Assembly: GCF_018326265.1 (NCBI RefSeq)
Contig: NZ_AP023360.1
Span: forward strand, 7,437,001 to 7,501,000
DNA: 64,000 nucleotides
Direction: 5' to 3'
DNA from: Catellatospora sp. IY07-71
Lineage (GTDB): Bacteria > Actinomycetota > Actinomycetes > Mycobacteriales > Micromonosporaceae
Every line of letters starts with the position of its first letter. Position 1 is the first letter of the stretch. Positions 24,069 to 32,344 of the stretch are shown piece by piece. The notes under the pieces were generated by a model. That model made no database searches. It was not told the origin of the DNA and saw nothing but the letters and a program-made list of their open reading frames with translations. Position numbers and translations under genes: made by a program.

Positions 24069-24622
24069 GCGTGCACGCCGGTCGGCGCGCTCACCGAGGG
24101 CAGGCCGATCTGCAGCAGCGGCGGCTCGGGCGCCGCCTCCTCCACGACCACTTCCACGATCTCGGGCGCGGCCTGCTGGACCAGCGAGCACACCGTCTCG
24201 CTGACCGCTTCCGCGCCCCCGCCGCAGCCGGGCGCCAGCGCGATCCGGGCGGTGCCCGCCGCGTCCACGTCGATCAGGGTGAACTCGCGGCCCAGCCGGC
24301 GGCGGGCCCGGTCCAGCGCGACCAGCACCCGCTCCTCGATCGGCACCGGGTGCAGGCCGTAGAGCGCGAGCAGCCCGCCGACCAGCTCGTCCTCGGCGAG
24401 CACGCGCAGCTCCTCGGTCACGCCGGGCACGGTCACCAGCCCGTCCAGCAGCCGGGCCAGCCCGGCCTCGTTGAGGTGCAGCAGCTCGCGCACCACCCCG
24501 TCGGCGGCGTCCCGGGCGGCCGGGCCGCCCGCCTTCTCCACCTCGACGAGCAGACCCTCCACGCGTACGCCGACCGAGTGCGGGTCGAGTTCGAGCACCC
24601 GGTCCCAGTGCTGCTCGCTCAT
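24065..24622 (-). CDS. NifU-like protein of the hydrogenase operon
   Basis: A 185-residue acidic protein. The C-terminal half, ERVLVALDRARRRLGREFTLIDVDAAGTARIALAPGCGGGAEAVSETV, resembles the NifU C-terminal scaffold domain, but the expected C-x2-C is reduced to a single Cys in PGCGGG, with one more Cys ten residues on. The N-terminal half is helical and rich in Leu. It starts 61 bases after the large subunit. It may help build or carry the hydrogenase iron-sulfur clusters. Confidence 0.7.
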   Translation of the reverse strand: MSEQHWDRVLELDPHSVGVRVEGLLVEVEKAGGPAARDAADGVVRELLHLNEAGLARLLDGLVTVPGVTEELRVLAEDELVGGLLALYGLHPVPIEERVLVALDRARRRLGREFTLIDVDAAGTARIALAPGCGGGAEAVSETVCSLVQQAAPEIVEVVVEEAAPEPPLLQIGLPSVSAPTGVHA

Positions 24623-24683
24623 GCCGTCGCCTCCGGCGCCGTCATGAGTATCCGTGCCCTCATGATTCGCTCGCTCCGCTCGC

Positions 24684-26459
24684 TCATGACGCAGCCCCCG
24701 AGGCGAACGCGTGCGGGGTGTGCAGCTTCTTCAGCACCGAGCCGTTGCCGGTGTACATGTGCACGCCGCAGGGCAGGCACGGGTCGAAGCTGCGTACCGC
24801 GCGCATGATGTCGATGCCCTTGAAGTTCTCCTGGGAGTTCTCCTCGAAGATGGGCGTGTTCTGCACCGCGTCCTCGTACGGGCCGGGCGTGCCGTAGCGG
24901 TCGCGCACGCTGCCGTTCCACGGCGTCGGCGGGTACGGGTGGTAGTTGGCGATCTTGCCGTCGCGGATGACCATGTGGTGCGACAGCACGCCGCGCACCG
25001 CCTCGGTGAAGCCGCAGCTGATCGCATCCTTGGGCACCTTGAACGGCTCCCAGGTCTGGGTCCGCCCGGCGCGCACCTCGCCCAGCGCCTTCTCACACGC
25101 GTGCAGCGCGACGGCGGCCGCGTACGCCTGGAAGTAGGTGCGGGCGCGGTTGCGCTCCAGCGCGTTGCTCCACTTCGGGATCTTCCACTCGAAGGTGACC
25201 TCGGGCTTGGTCAGCGTCTTCGGCAGGTTGATCACGACGCTGTGGCCGGTGGCCTTCACGTAGCCGATGTCGACCAGGCCGCTGAGCGCGGTGGACCACA
25301 GCCGGGCGATCGGGCCGCCGCCCGTGTCCAGCGCCAGGTGGTCGCTGCCGTCGAACCAGCGCGGCGACATCACCCACGAGTACGCCCCGTCGAAGTCGCG
25401 CTTCTGCGGCCGGGGCAGCGTGTGCTGGTTCCACGGGTGGCGTACGTCGACCGGGTTGCCCAGCGGGTCCCGCTTGACGAAGACCTCCTGGCCCTGCCAG
25501 TCGTCGTAGTAGGAGCTGCCGAGCAGGATGCGGATGCCCAGGTTGATGTCCACCAGGTCGTTGGTGACCAGCTTGCCGTCGACGATGATGCCGGGCGTCA
25601 CGAACATCTTCTTGCCCCACGTGCTCATCCGCTCGTAGGAGAAGTCGCAGTACTCCGGGTCGTTGAGCGCGCCCCAGCAGCCCAGCAGCACGCGCCGCTG
25701 CCCGACCTGCTCGTAGCCGGGCAGCGCGTCGTAGAAGAAGTCGAACAGGTCGTCGTGCATGGGCACGACCCGCTTCATGAACTCGACGTAGCGCATGAGC
25801 CGGGTCAGGTAGTCGGTGAAGAGCTGCACCGTGGCCACCGTGCCGACGCCGCCCGGATACAGCGTGGACGGGTGCACATGCCTGCCCTCCATGAGGCAGA
25901 ACATCTCCCGCGTGGACCGGCTGACCTGCAGCGCCTCCCGGTAGAACGCGCCCTCCAGCGGGTTCAGCGAGCTCATGATCTCGGCGATGGTCTTGAAGCC
26001 GTGCTGCTCGGCGTGCGGCGCGGGCGTGTTCTTCGCCTTCTCCCACACCCCGGGGTTGGTCTCCCGGACCATCTTCTCGCAGTAGTCGACCCCGACCAGG
26101 TTCTCCTGGAAGATGTTGTGGTCGAACATGTACTCGGCCGCCTCGCCGAGGTTGACGATCCACTCACCCAGGTGCGGCGGCTGCACGCCGTACGCCATGT
26201 TCTGGTTGTAGATCGAGCAGGTGGCGTGGTTGTCGCCGCAGATGCCGCAGATCCGGCTGGTGATGAAGTGGGCGTCGCGCGGATCCTTGCCCTTCATGAA
26301 GATGCTGTAGCCGCGGAAGATCGACGAGGTGCTGTAGCACTCGACGACCTGCCGCTGCTTCCAGTCGATCTTGGTGTAGATGCCGAGGCTGCCGACGATC
26401 CGGGTGATCGGATCCCACGACATCTCGACCAGGCCCTCCGCGGCCGTCTGCGTCGCCAT
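24684..26459 (-). CDS. hhyL: [NiFe]-hydrogenase large subunit, high-affinity actinobacterial (group 1h-like)
   Basis: A 591-residue catalytic subunit that splits H2 at the Ni-Fe centre. The L1 motif is RICGICGDNHATC (Cys71, Cys74) and the L2 motif DPCLPCGVH (Cys561, Cys564). After His567 a 24-residue tail follows, which the protease encoded at 20614-21306 would remove. The text around L1 (SRICGICGDNHATCSIYNQNMAYGV) and the full length match group 1h enzymes that scavenge atmospheric H2 in Streptomyces and mycobacteria. A GGGGAAA stretch precedes the ATG. The affinity class is assigned from motif recall and the accessory gene set, not from a tree. Confidence 0.95.
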   Translation of the reverse strand: MATQTAAEGLVEMSWDPITRIVGSLGIYTKIDWKQRQVVECYSTSSIFRGYSIFMKGKDPRDAHFITSRICGICGDNHATCSIYNQNMAYGVQPPHLGEWIVNLGEAAEYMFDHNIFQENLVGVDYCEKMVRETNPGVWEKAKNTPAPHAEQHGFKTIAEIMSSLNPLEGAFYREALQVSRSTREMFCLMEGRHVHPSTLYPGGVGTVATVQLFTDYLTRLMRYVEFMKRVVPMHDDLFDFFYDALPGYEQVGQRRVLLGCWGALNDPEYCDFSYERMSTWGKKMFVTPGIIVDGKLVTNDLVDINLGIRILLGSSYYDDWQGQEVFVKRDPLGNPVDVRHPWNQHTLPRPQKRDFDGAYSWVMSPRWFDGSDHLALDTGGGPIARLWSTALSGLVDIGYVKATGHSVVINLPKTLTKPEVTFEWKIPKWSNALERNRARTYFQAYAAAVALHACEKALGEVRAGRTQTWEPFKVPKDAISCGFTEAVRGVLSHHMVIRDGKIANYHPYPPTPWNGSVRDRYGTPGPYEDAVQNTPIFEENSQENFKGIDIMRAVRSFDPCLPCGVHMYTGNGSVLKKLHTPHAFASGAAS

Positions 26460-26501
26460 GCTGTTTCCCCAACGCCTTTCGTCGAGATGGGCGGTCGCCG
26501 G

Positions 26502-27557
26502 TCAGCGCCGGTAGCCGGTGGTCAGTTCGGTGCCGCGGTGGCGCCACTTGGGCTCCTTGTCCACGGTCTTGCCGGTCACGTTGCGCAGGCGGCGGATCAT
26601 CGCGCCGTAGATGCCGCTGCCCGCCGAGGAGACGGTGGCGCCGGGCGGCTCGTCCATGAACGGCATGAACTTGTCCGGGAAGCCGGGCATGGTGCAGCCG
26701 ATGCAGATGCCGCCGACGTTGGGGCAGCCGCCGATGCCGTTCATCCAGCCGCGCTTGGGCACGTTGCACTTGACCACCGGGCCCCAGCAGCCGATCTTCA
26801 CGATGCACTCCGGCGTGCCGTAGTGCGTGGCGAACTGGCCCTGCTCGTAGTAGCCGCCCCGGTCGCAGCCCTCGTGCACGGTCATCCCGAACAGCCACTG
26901 CGGGCGCAGCTTGTCGTCGAGCGGGATCATCGGCGCCTGGCCGGCCGCCTGGTAGAGCAGGTAGGTGATGGTCTCGGCGAGGTTGTCCGGCTGGATCGGG
27001 CAGCCCGGCACGCAGACGATCGGGATGCCCGCCGCCGAGCGCCAGTCCCAGCCCAGGTAGTCGGGCACGCCCATGGCCCCGGTCGGGTTGCCCGACATCG
27101 CGTGGATGCCGCCGTACGTCGCGCAGGTGCCGACCGCGAGCACGGCCAGGGCCTTGGGCGCGAGCCGGTCCAGCCACTCGCTCGTCGTGATCGGCTGCAA
27201 GGTCTGCGGGTCGGCCCCGAACGCGGCCCAGTACCCCTCCGCCTTGATCGACTCGTTCGGGATCGAACCCTCGACCACCAGCACGAACGGCTCCAGCTCG
27301 CCCCGGTCGGCCTTGTGGAACCAGTCGATGAAGTTGTCCGCGCCCTGCATCGGGCCGCACTCGAAGTCGATCAGCGGCCAGTGCACCGCGATCTTCGGCA
27401 GGCCGGGCAGGCCGCCCAGCGCGATCTCCTCGATGCTGGGCTGGGTGGCGGCGGTCAGCGCCACCGAGTCGCCGTCACAGCTGAGCCCGCCGTTGAGCCA
27501 GAGAATGTGGATCGGCTGTTCCTCAGCCTCCGCCGGCTGGGACATCGTTGCGGTCAT
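26502..27557 (-). CDS. hhyS: [NiFe]-hydrogenase small subunit (group 1h-like)
   Basis: A 351-residue small subunit carrying the iron-sulfur chain from the active site to the electron acceptor. The proximal-cluster motif reads GGLSCDGDS: Cys27 is kept and the usual second Cys is replaced by Asp30, the three-Cys-one-Asp pattern of the oxygen-insensitive actinobacterial-type hydrogenase structure. Further Cys occur in GTCATYG, PGCPIQ, CWGPVVKC and CIGC. There is no Tat signal and no C-terminal anchor, as usual for this group. Start at 27557 has AGGGGGTG upstream; the gene overlaps the SIS gene by 35 bases. Confidence 0.94.
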   Translation of the reverse strand: MTATMSQPAEAEEQPIHILWLNGGLSCDGDSVALTAATQPSIEEIALGGLPGLPKIAVHWPLIDFECGPMQGADNFIDWFHKADRGELEPFVLVVEGSIPNESIKAEGYWAAFGADPQTLQPITTSEWLDRLAPKALAVLAVGTCATYGGIHAMSGNPTGAMGVPDYLGWDWRSAAGIPIVCVPGCPIQPDNLAETITYLLYQAAGQAPMIPLDDKLRPQWLFGMTVHEGCDRGGYYEQGQFATHYGTPECIVKIGCWGPVVKCNVPKRGWMNGIGGCPNVGGICIGCTMPGFPDKFMPFMDEPPGATVSSAGSGIYGAMIRRLRNVTGKTVDKEPKWRHRGTELTTGYRR

Positions 27558-28353
27558 CTGCGTACACCCCCTGCGCCGCCCGCGGGCGGCGGTCCGCGCC
27601 GCCACCGAGCCCCGCCACGGTCAGCTCCCACAGCACGTGGCAGGCGGTGGTCTGCGCCTCCTGGATGCGGTGCACCGACGGCGACCGCACGACGAACAGA
27701 TGGTCGGCGGCGCCCGGCTCGGCCAGCCGTCCCCCGGCGCCGCCGCTGAACCCGACCGTGACCACGCCCCGCGCCCGCGCCTGGGCGAACCCGGCCAGCA
27801 GGTTGGGCGAGTTCCCGCTGGTGGAGAAGCCGATCACCACGTCGCCGGGGCGGGCGTGCGCGGCCACCTGCCGGGCGAACACCGCCTCGATGCCGACGTC
27901 GTTGGCCAGCGCGCTGAGCACGGCCACGTCGGCGCTGAGCGCGTACGCCGGCAGCGGCCGGGCCCGGCCGGGCGGCGCGGCGAACAGCTCGGCGCAGGCG
28001 ACCGCGTCGGTCGCGCTGCCGCCGTTGCCGAACGTGAACAGCCGCCCGCCGGTGCCCAGCACGGCGGCGAGATCGGACGCGCAGGCCGACAGCGCCGCGG
28101 CCTGCTCGGTCAGCACCCGCGCCCGCAGCGCGGCGGCGTCGCGCAGCTTGGCCGCGGTCGACGCGGTGAGCGCGGCGATCAGATCCGGGTGGCGGGCGCC
28201 GGTGTCCGGACCGGACGCCCGCCCCGGACCGCCCGCCTGGGCAGCCTCCGCACCGTCGTCCACGCTGGACGCGGCGGGCTGCGCCGGGGCGGCGTACAGG
28301 AAGGGGTAGAGGGCTCCCAGCTGCGCCGGGGCACCCCGCTCGGCAGCGGTCAC
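27523..28353 (-). CDS. SIS-domain protein of the hydrogenase operon (GmhA-like)
   Basis: A 276-residue protein. An unstructured Ala/Pro-rich N-terminus (about 1-60) leads into a SIS domain (about 80-250) with the sugar-phosphate binding signatures FGNGGSATDA and IGFSTSGNSPN, as in sedoheptulose-7-phosphate isomerases. It is co-translated with the variant HypC (GTGA overlap) and overlaps the small subunit start. Such SIS genes recur in actinobacterial hydrogenase clusters. What phosphosugar, if any, it binds there is unknown. Confidence 0.8.
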   Translation of the reverse strand: MTAAERGAPAQLGALYPFLYAAPAQPAASSVDDGAEAAQAGGPGRASGPDTGARHPDLIAALTASTAAKLRDAAALRARVLTEQAAALSACASDLAAVLGTGGRLFTFGNGGSATDAVACAELFAAPPGRARPLPAYALSADVAVLSALANDVGIEAVFARQVAAHARPGDVVIGFSTSGNSPNLLAGFAQARARGVVTVGFSGGAGGRLAEPGAADHLFVVRSPSVHRIQEAQTTACHVLWELTVAGLGGGADRRPRAAQGVYADDRNDVPAGGG

Positions 28354-28604
28354 GGAGCCACCTCCGGCAGCACGGCGATGGCCTCCCCGGCGTGCACCAG
28401 CACGGTGTCGCCGGGCTGGGCGGTGACGAGCGCGACGCTGATCTCCTCGATCCCGGCGCCCGCGTCGGCCAGCGCCAGGCCGCCGGGCAGCAGCGCCACC
28501 ACGGTCGCCGGGACCGCGGTGTCCGAGCAGGTCACGCACGACTGCCCGGCGTGGGCCACGGCCCAGTCCGCCAGCTCGTCGGGGATAGCCCGGCGGGAGG
28601 TCAC
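28350..28604 (-). CDS. Variant HypC/HupF-type chaperone
   Basis: An 84-residue HypC-family protein. It lacks the normal start Met-Cys-x-x-Pro; instead the Cys lie inside, at about residues 23-26 in SCVTCSDTAVPATVV. The C-terminal half, EISVALVTAQPGDTVLVHAGEAIAVL, fits the HypC barrel. It sits between two SIS genes with four-base overlaps on both sides. It may be a chaperone specific for this hydrogenase, with the canonical HypC at 18234-18506 serving the general pathway. Confidence 0.75.
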   Translation of the reverse strand: MTSRRAIPDELADWAVAHAGQSCVTCSDTAVPATVVALLPGGLALADAGAGIEEISVALVTAQPGDTVLVHAGEAIAVLPEVAP

Positions 28605-29122
28605 GGCGACCGTTCCAGCACCGCGTGGGTGAGCTCCCAGAGCAGGTGGTACAGCGTGACGTGCTGCTCGCGGACCACCAGCGGGCCGGCGGCGGGCACG
28701 GCGAGCAGGTGGTCCACGGCCACGCCGTCCGGCGCGGGGCCGGTCAGCGCGACGGTCAGCAGGCCGCGCTCCCCCGCCGCGCGCAGCGCGTCGCGCACCG
28801 GGCCGCCGAGCCGGGCGCCGACGGCCAGCGCGATGTCGGCCGGACCGGCCGCGTGCCGGAGCAGGTGCGCGGCGCGCAGGCCGTCGTGGGCGACGGCGGG
28901 CAGCGCGCGCTTGCCGACGATCACGGGATGCACGAACTCGACCGCGATGTGGTGGGCGTCGGCCGCGTCGTCGCCGAAGGCGTGCAGGACGCCGCCCGCA
29001 CGGAACCGCGCCGCCATCGCGGCGGCGGCGGCCACCAGGTCCGGGGCGGACGCGGCGGGGTCCACTCCGGCCTGCTCGCGCCGTGACGCGAGCGCCGTGG
29101 TGAGCACCGCGGACGCGGTCAT
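28601..29122 (-). CDS. Degenerate SIS-domain protein, first gene of the hydrogenase operon
   Basis: A 173-residue protein with the fold pattern of a SIS domain but altered ligand motifs: the position of the GNGGSA loop reads AFGDDAADAHHIAVEF, and the second loop reads ALAVGARLGGP rather than STSGxS. The C-terminal HVTLYHLLWELTHAVLE matches the end of the second SIS protein (TACHVLWELTV). The two probably pair as a heterodimer or descend from a duplication. It opens the long structural operon. Confidence 0.7.
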   Translation of the reverse strand: MTASAVLTTALASRREQAGVDPAASAPDLVAAAAAMAARFRAGGVLHAFGDDAADAHHIAVEFVHPVIVGKRALPAVAHDGLRAAHLLRHAAGPADIALAVGARLGGPVRDALRAAGERGLLTVALTGPAPDGVAVDHLLAVPAAGPLVVREQHVTLYHLLWELTHAVLERSP

Positions 29123-29154
29123 ACCAGCCCCCCGTGGCTAGGTTCCGTCCTGGT

Positions 29155-29179
29155 TCACCATAGCGGGCCTATCACCATA
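29155..29179. promoter_or_regulatory. Direct-repeat regulatory site upstream of the hydrogenase operon
   Basis: TCACCATA occurs at 29155-29162 and again at 29172-29179, a 17-base period. It lies 33 bases upstream of the first hydrogenase-operon gene and about 60 bases before the divergent YdcF-like gene. It could be an activator or repressor site, or TATGGT-like -10 elements of the minus-strand promoter. Confidence 0.35.
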
Positions 29180-29239
29180 AGAGCCGCGAATCGCCCTACG
29201 CTGCACCGCTCGGGGCAGCGGGCGTGGCGGGCGTGCGCG

Positions 29240-29953
29240 ATGATGCGGCGTATGACCGGCTCACCGCCGCCCGAGGCTCCCGTCCGGACACGCCGACGCT
29301 GGTGGCGGATGGCCCGGCGGGTCGTGTTCTACGGGCTGCTGGCCGGAGTGCTCGGGCTGGCCGGCAGCATCGGCTGGGTGCGCTGGAGCGCCTCCGGCCA
29401 CGTGTACGGCGTGGACGACGTGCCGGAGGCGCCGGTGGCGCTGGTGCTGGGCGCGCAGGTGTACGACAACGGCACGCCGTCGGCGTTCCTGGAGGCGCGG
29501 CTCGACCTCGCCCGGCAGCTCTACCAGGCGGGCAAGGTGCGGGCGGTGCTCGTCTCGGGCGACCACGGGCAGTGGACCTACGACGAGCCGGGCACCATGC
29601 GCGACTGGCTGGTCGACCGCGGCGTGCCCGGCCGCAAGGTGGTGGCCGACCACGCCGGATTCGACACATACGACTCCTGCCAGCGCGCCATCCGGGTGTT
29701 CGGGGTGCGCAAGCTGATCGTGATCACGCAGAGCTACCACATCGACCGCGCCGTGGCGCTGTGCCGCGACGCCGGCATCGAGACGTACGGGGTCGGCGAC
29801 GACACCGTACGCCGCTTCGAGTCCTTCTGGACCAAGGCCGTCGTCCGCGAGCAGGGCGCCTGCGTCAAGGCCGCCCTCGACACCGTCACCAACCGCGACC
29901 CCGTCTTCCTCGGCCCCCTCGAACCCGGCATCGCCGACGCCCTCCGCGACTGA
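29240..29953 (+). CDS. YdcF/SanA-like membrane protein (DUF218)
   Basis: A 237-residue protein with one N-terminal membrane helix (about residues 25-45) and a DUF218 domain outside it. Family motifs are VALVLGAQVYDNGTPS, AVLVSGDHG, the acidic loop YDEPGTMRDWLVDRGVP and VITQSYHIDRAVALC. SanA/YdcF proteins influence envelope barrier function; their chemistry is poorly known. A start at the ATG 29252 is also possible. It is divergent from the hydrogenase operon and not obviously related. Confidence 0.85.
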   Translation: MMRRMTGSPPPEAPVRTRRRWWRMARRVVFYGLLAGVLGLAGSIGWVRWSASGHVYGVDDVPEAPVALVLGAQVYDNGTPSAFLEARLDLARQLYQAGKVRAVLVSGDHGQWTYDEPGTMRDWLVDRGVPGRKVVADHAGFDTYDSCQRAIRVFGVRKLIVITQSYHIDRAVALCRDAGIETYGVGDDTVRRFESFWTKAVVREQGACVKAALDTVTNRDPVFLGPLEPGIADALRD

Positions 29954-29961
29954 TCCGCCGG

Positions 29962-30783
29962 TCACACGTGGAGGCGGGCGGCGGTGACCTCCTCGAATTC
30001 CTTGGTACGGGCGGTGAGGGCGGTGCTGATGAATTGAGGGGCGTCTTCGCCGACGGGCAGGCGCAGGGGCGGCTCGGGCAGGTCGGCCAGCCGGTGGACC
30101 ACCTCGGCGAACAGCTCCGGCCGGTTGATCTGCGGGTTGTCGCGCATGCCGCGCAGGCCGTGCAGCATCGGCCCGGCCACCGGCTCGTAGGCGGACACCC
30201 GGGCCGCGGGTAGCGGCGCCGTGACGCCGTACTCGGTGCTGAAGCCGCCGGGCTGCACGATGGTCACCTTGACGCCGAGGTGCGCGGTGTCCTGCGCCAG
30301 CGACTCGGCCAGGCCCTCCAGCGCGAACTTGCTGGCCGTGTACGCCGCCAGCCCGGGGAACGGCACCAGCCCCGCGACCGACGACACGAACACCGCGTGC
30401 CCGCCGCCCTGGGCCCGCCACAGCGGCAGCACCAGCCGGGTCAGCCGCCAGGGGCCGTAGACGTTGGTGGCGAACTGCTCGGCCAGCTCCTCGTCGGAGA
30501 CCTCCTCCACCACGCCCACCTGCCCGAAGCCGGCGTTGTTGACCAGCACGTCGATCCCGCCGAAGCGGTCCGCCGCGGCCGCCACCACCGCCGCGCACGC
30601 GTCGGGGTCGCGTACGTCCAGGGCCTGGGTGACGAGGTTGTCCGGGAAACGGGCCGCCAGGTCGGCGAGCGTCTCGGGTTTGCGGGCGGTCGCGAGCACC
30701 CGCTCGCCCGCCCCCGCGAGCCGCTCCACCAGCGCCCGGCCCAGCCCGGTCGAGCATCCCGTCACCAGCCAGCGTCGTGCCAT
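29962..30783 (-). CDS. Short-chain dehydrogenase/reductase
   Basis: A 273-residue classical SDR. The NAD(P)-binding motif is TGCSTGLG (residues 8-15), the structural motif VNNAGFG is near 85, and the catalytic triad includes Ser in VSSVAG and YTASK with the active Tyr and Lys near 153-157. Arg following the glycine motif (ATARKPE) suggests NADP. The substrate is unknown. Nothing in the neighbours indicates a pathway. Confidence 0.9.
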   Translation of the reverse strand: MARRWLVTGCSTGLGRALVERLAGAGERVLATARKPETLADLAARFPDNLVTQALDVRDPDACAAVVAAAADRFGGIDVLVNNAGFGQVGVVEEVSDEELAEQFATNVYGPWRLTRLVLPLWRAQGGGHAVFVSSVAGLVPFPGLAAYTASKFALEGLAESLAQDTAHLGVKVTIVQPGGFSTEYGVTAPLPAARVSAYEPVAGPMLHGLRGMRDNPQINRPELFAEVVHRLADLPEPPLRLPVGEDAPQFISTALTARTKEFEEVTAARLHV

Positions 30784-30870
30784 GAGCCACCCCTCACCGC
30801 GTGGACGTCCCCGATCGGGCCGTCCGGGCGATCAGATTCGCAGCAGGCAGTCACGCATGGCAATGTAAAG

Positions 30871-31521
30871 TTACCGACGGGAGTGATTCAAGTACAAAGC
30901 GTGAGTCACGGCGATGAACGGCACGCTGGCCAGCGCGACCAGCCAGCCGCCGAGCACGTCCGAGGGCCAGTGCACCACCAGCGCCACCCGGCTCGCCCCG
31001 ACCAGCAGCGCCCAGCCGCCCACCACCGCGACCAGCCCGATCCGCTGCCAGCGCGCCCGGGTCAGCGGCCAGGCCAGCAGGAGCAGCAGCAACGCGGCGG
31101 TGGCGAAGTGGCTGGTGTGTCCGGACGGATAGGACCATCCCGCGCCGCTGGACAGCATGTCCTCCGGGCGCGGCCGGGCCACCAGGGCGTGCACCGTCAG
31201 CCGCAGCGCGGCGCTGGCCGCCACCGCCGCGCACACGAAGGCGAGCTGCGCGAACAGCCTGCGGCGCAGCAGGAAGCCGAGCGTGAACACGAGCACGGCG
31301 ACCAGCACGACGGTGTCACCGGTCCGGGTGATCGCGGTCATCGCCTGACGCCACACCGGATTCTCCAGTGCGAACTGGTGCGCGGCCGCGCTGATGACCG
31401 CGTCCCGTGCCATCAGCGGCCCCCAGGGCACCTCGACGGCGGCGGTCAGCAGGGCGTAGGCCCCGACGGCGGCCCCGGCCGTCCAGAGCCAGCGACGGCG
31501 CACCTCGGCGTGCAGCAGCAT
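30871..31521 (-). CDS. PAP2 family membrane phosphatase
   Basis: A 216-residue membrane protein with about six helices. The three phosphatase motifs are in order: VHALVARPRPED, SYPSGHTSH and SRVALVVHWPSDVLGG, with His residues for nucleophile and acid. This family dephosphorylates lipid pyrophosphates or phosphates, for example undecaprenyl pyrophosphate or phosphatidic acid. The substrate cannot be told from sequence. It ends the minus-strand run that begins with pgsA but is probably a separate transcript. Confidence 0.88.
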   Translation of the reverse strand: MLLHAEVRRRWLWTAGAAVGAYALLTAAVEVPWGPLMARDAVISAAAHQFALENPVWRQAMTAITRTGDTVVLVAVLVFTLGFLLRRRLFAQLAFVCAAVAASAALRLTVHALVARPRPEDMLSSGAGWSYPSGHTSHFATAALLLLLLAWPLTRARWQRIGLVAVVGGWALLVGASRVALVVHWPSDVLGGWLVALASVPFIAVTHALYLNHSRR

Positions 31522-31576
31522 GCTGCGTTCATACCCGCTCGGCCGTGACGCCGATCACGCGGGGTCGGGCGGACGG

Positions 31577-32206
31577 TCAGCCGGCGCGGCGGCGGGCCCG
31601 GCGCGCGGCCAGCTCGTCGGTGACGCCCAGCGGCAGCACGGCCGGCGCGAACGGGGTGACCGTCGCCTCCTCGACCTCGGTGCCGCGCTCGGCGGGCAGA
31701 TGCGACAGCGAGCCCTGGATCTCCTTGAAGGCGCCGCCGATCGCTATCCCGAACACACCCTGGCCGCCCTGGAGCAGGTCCACGACCTCCTCCGGCGAAC
31801 GGCAGTCGTACACCGAGGTGCCGTCGGAGATGAGCGTGATGGTGGCCAGGTCGTCGGCGTCGTACGCCCGCAGCGTCTCGATCGCCCGGCGGATGTTCTG
31901 CAGCGAGACCCCGGCGTCGAGCAGGCGCTTGACCACCTTGAGCACCACCAGGTCGCGGAAGGAGTAGAGCCGCTGGGTGCCGGAGCCGGAGGCGTCGCGG
32001 ATGCTCGGCACGACCAGGCCGGTGCGCGCCCAGTAGTCCAGCTGCCGGTAGCTGATGCCGACCGCGTGGCAGGCCGTCACGCCCCGATAACCGAGCGAAC
32101 CGCCTTCCGGGTCCGCGTCCTCCGCCACCGTGCCGCGCAGCGCGCTCGCGCCGCCGGGACGACCTGATTCGCTGTCGGAAGCCTGCGGATCGTGGAGCTG
32201 GTTCAT
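31577..32206 (-). CDS. MerR family transcriptional regulator (Rv1830-like)
   Basis: A 209-residue MerR-type regulator. After a flexible 35-residue N-terminus, the DNA-binding domain covers about 39-105: GYRGVTACHAVGISYRQLDYWARTGLVVPS with the wing GTQRLYSFRDLVVLKVV. The rest is a helical dimerisation region and a C-terminal module (SVYDCRSPEEVVDLLQGGQGVFGIAI) typical of the Rv1830 group. GGAGG stands nine bases before the ATG. Position next to DUF151 and ftsR is conserved across actinobacteria; the mycobacterial homologue is linked with growth and division. Confidence 0.9.
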   Translation of the reverse strand: MNQLHDPQASDSESGRPGGASALRGTVAEDADPEGGSLGYRGVTACHAVGISYRQLDYWARTGLVVPSIRDASGSGTQRLYSFRDLVVLKVVKRLLDAGVSLQNIRRAIETLRAYDADDLATITLISDGTSVYDCRSPEEVVDLLQGGQGVFGIAIGGAFKEIQGSLSHLPAERGTEVEEATVTPFAPAVLPLGVTDELAARRARRRAG

Positions 32207-32344
32207 GCGACTACCTCCCGCCGAGTGTCGACCTGGCCAGCCTATAGCGGATGACGCTCGGCGGCGGGGAGGCAACGCTGCGACACGCCACAAACGAGTC
32301 CGAGGGCGTCACTTTTCGGTGACCCGGTCGTTAACACGCCCCGG

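Noticed and set aside
24623..24683. Possible tiny gene between the large subunit and the NifU-like gene
   Set aside because: A frame starting MSERSERIMRAR exists, but its sequence is repetitive (three similar GCTCATG motifs) and there is no distinct ribosome binding site.
24711..27749. Plus-strand open frame of 1012 codons
   Set aside because: Opposite the hydrogenase large and small subunit genes, whose motifs are unmistakable.
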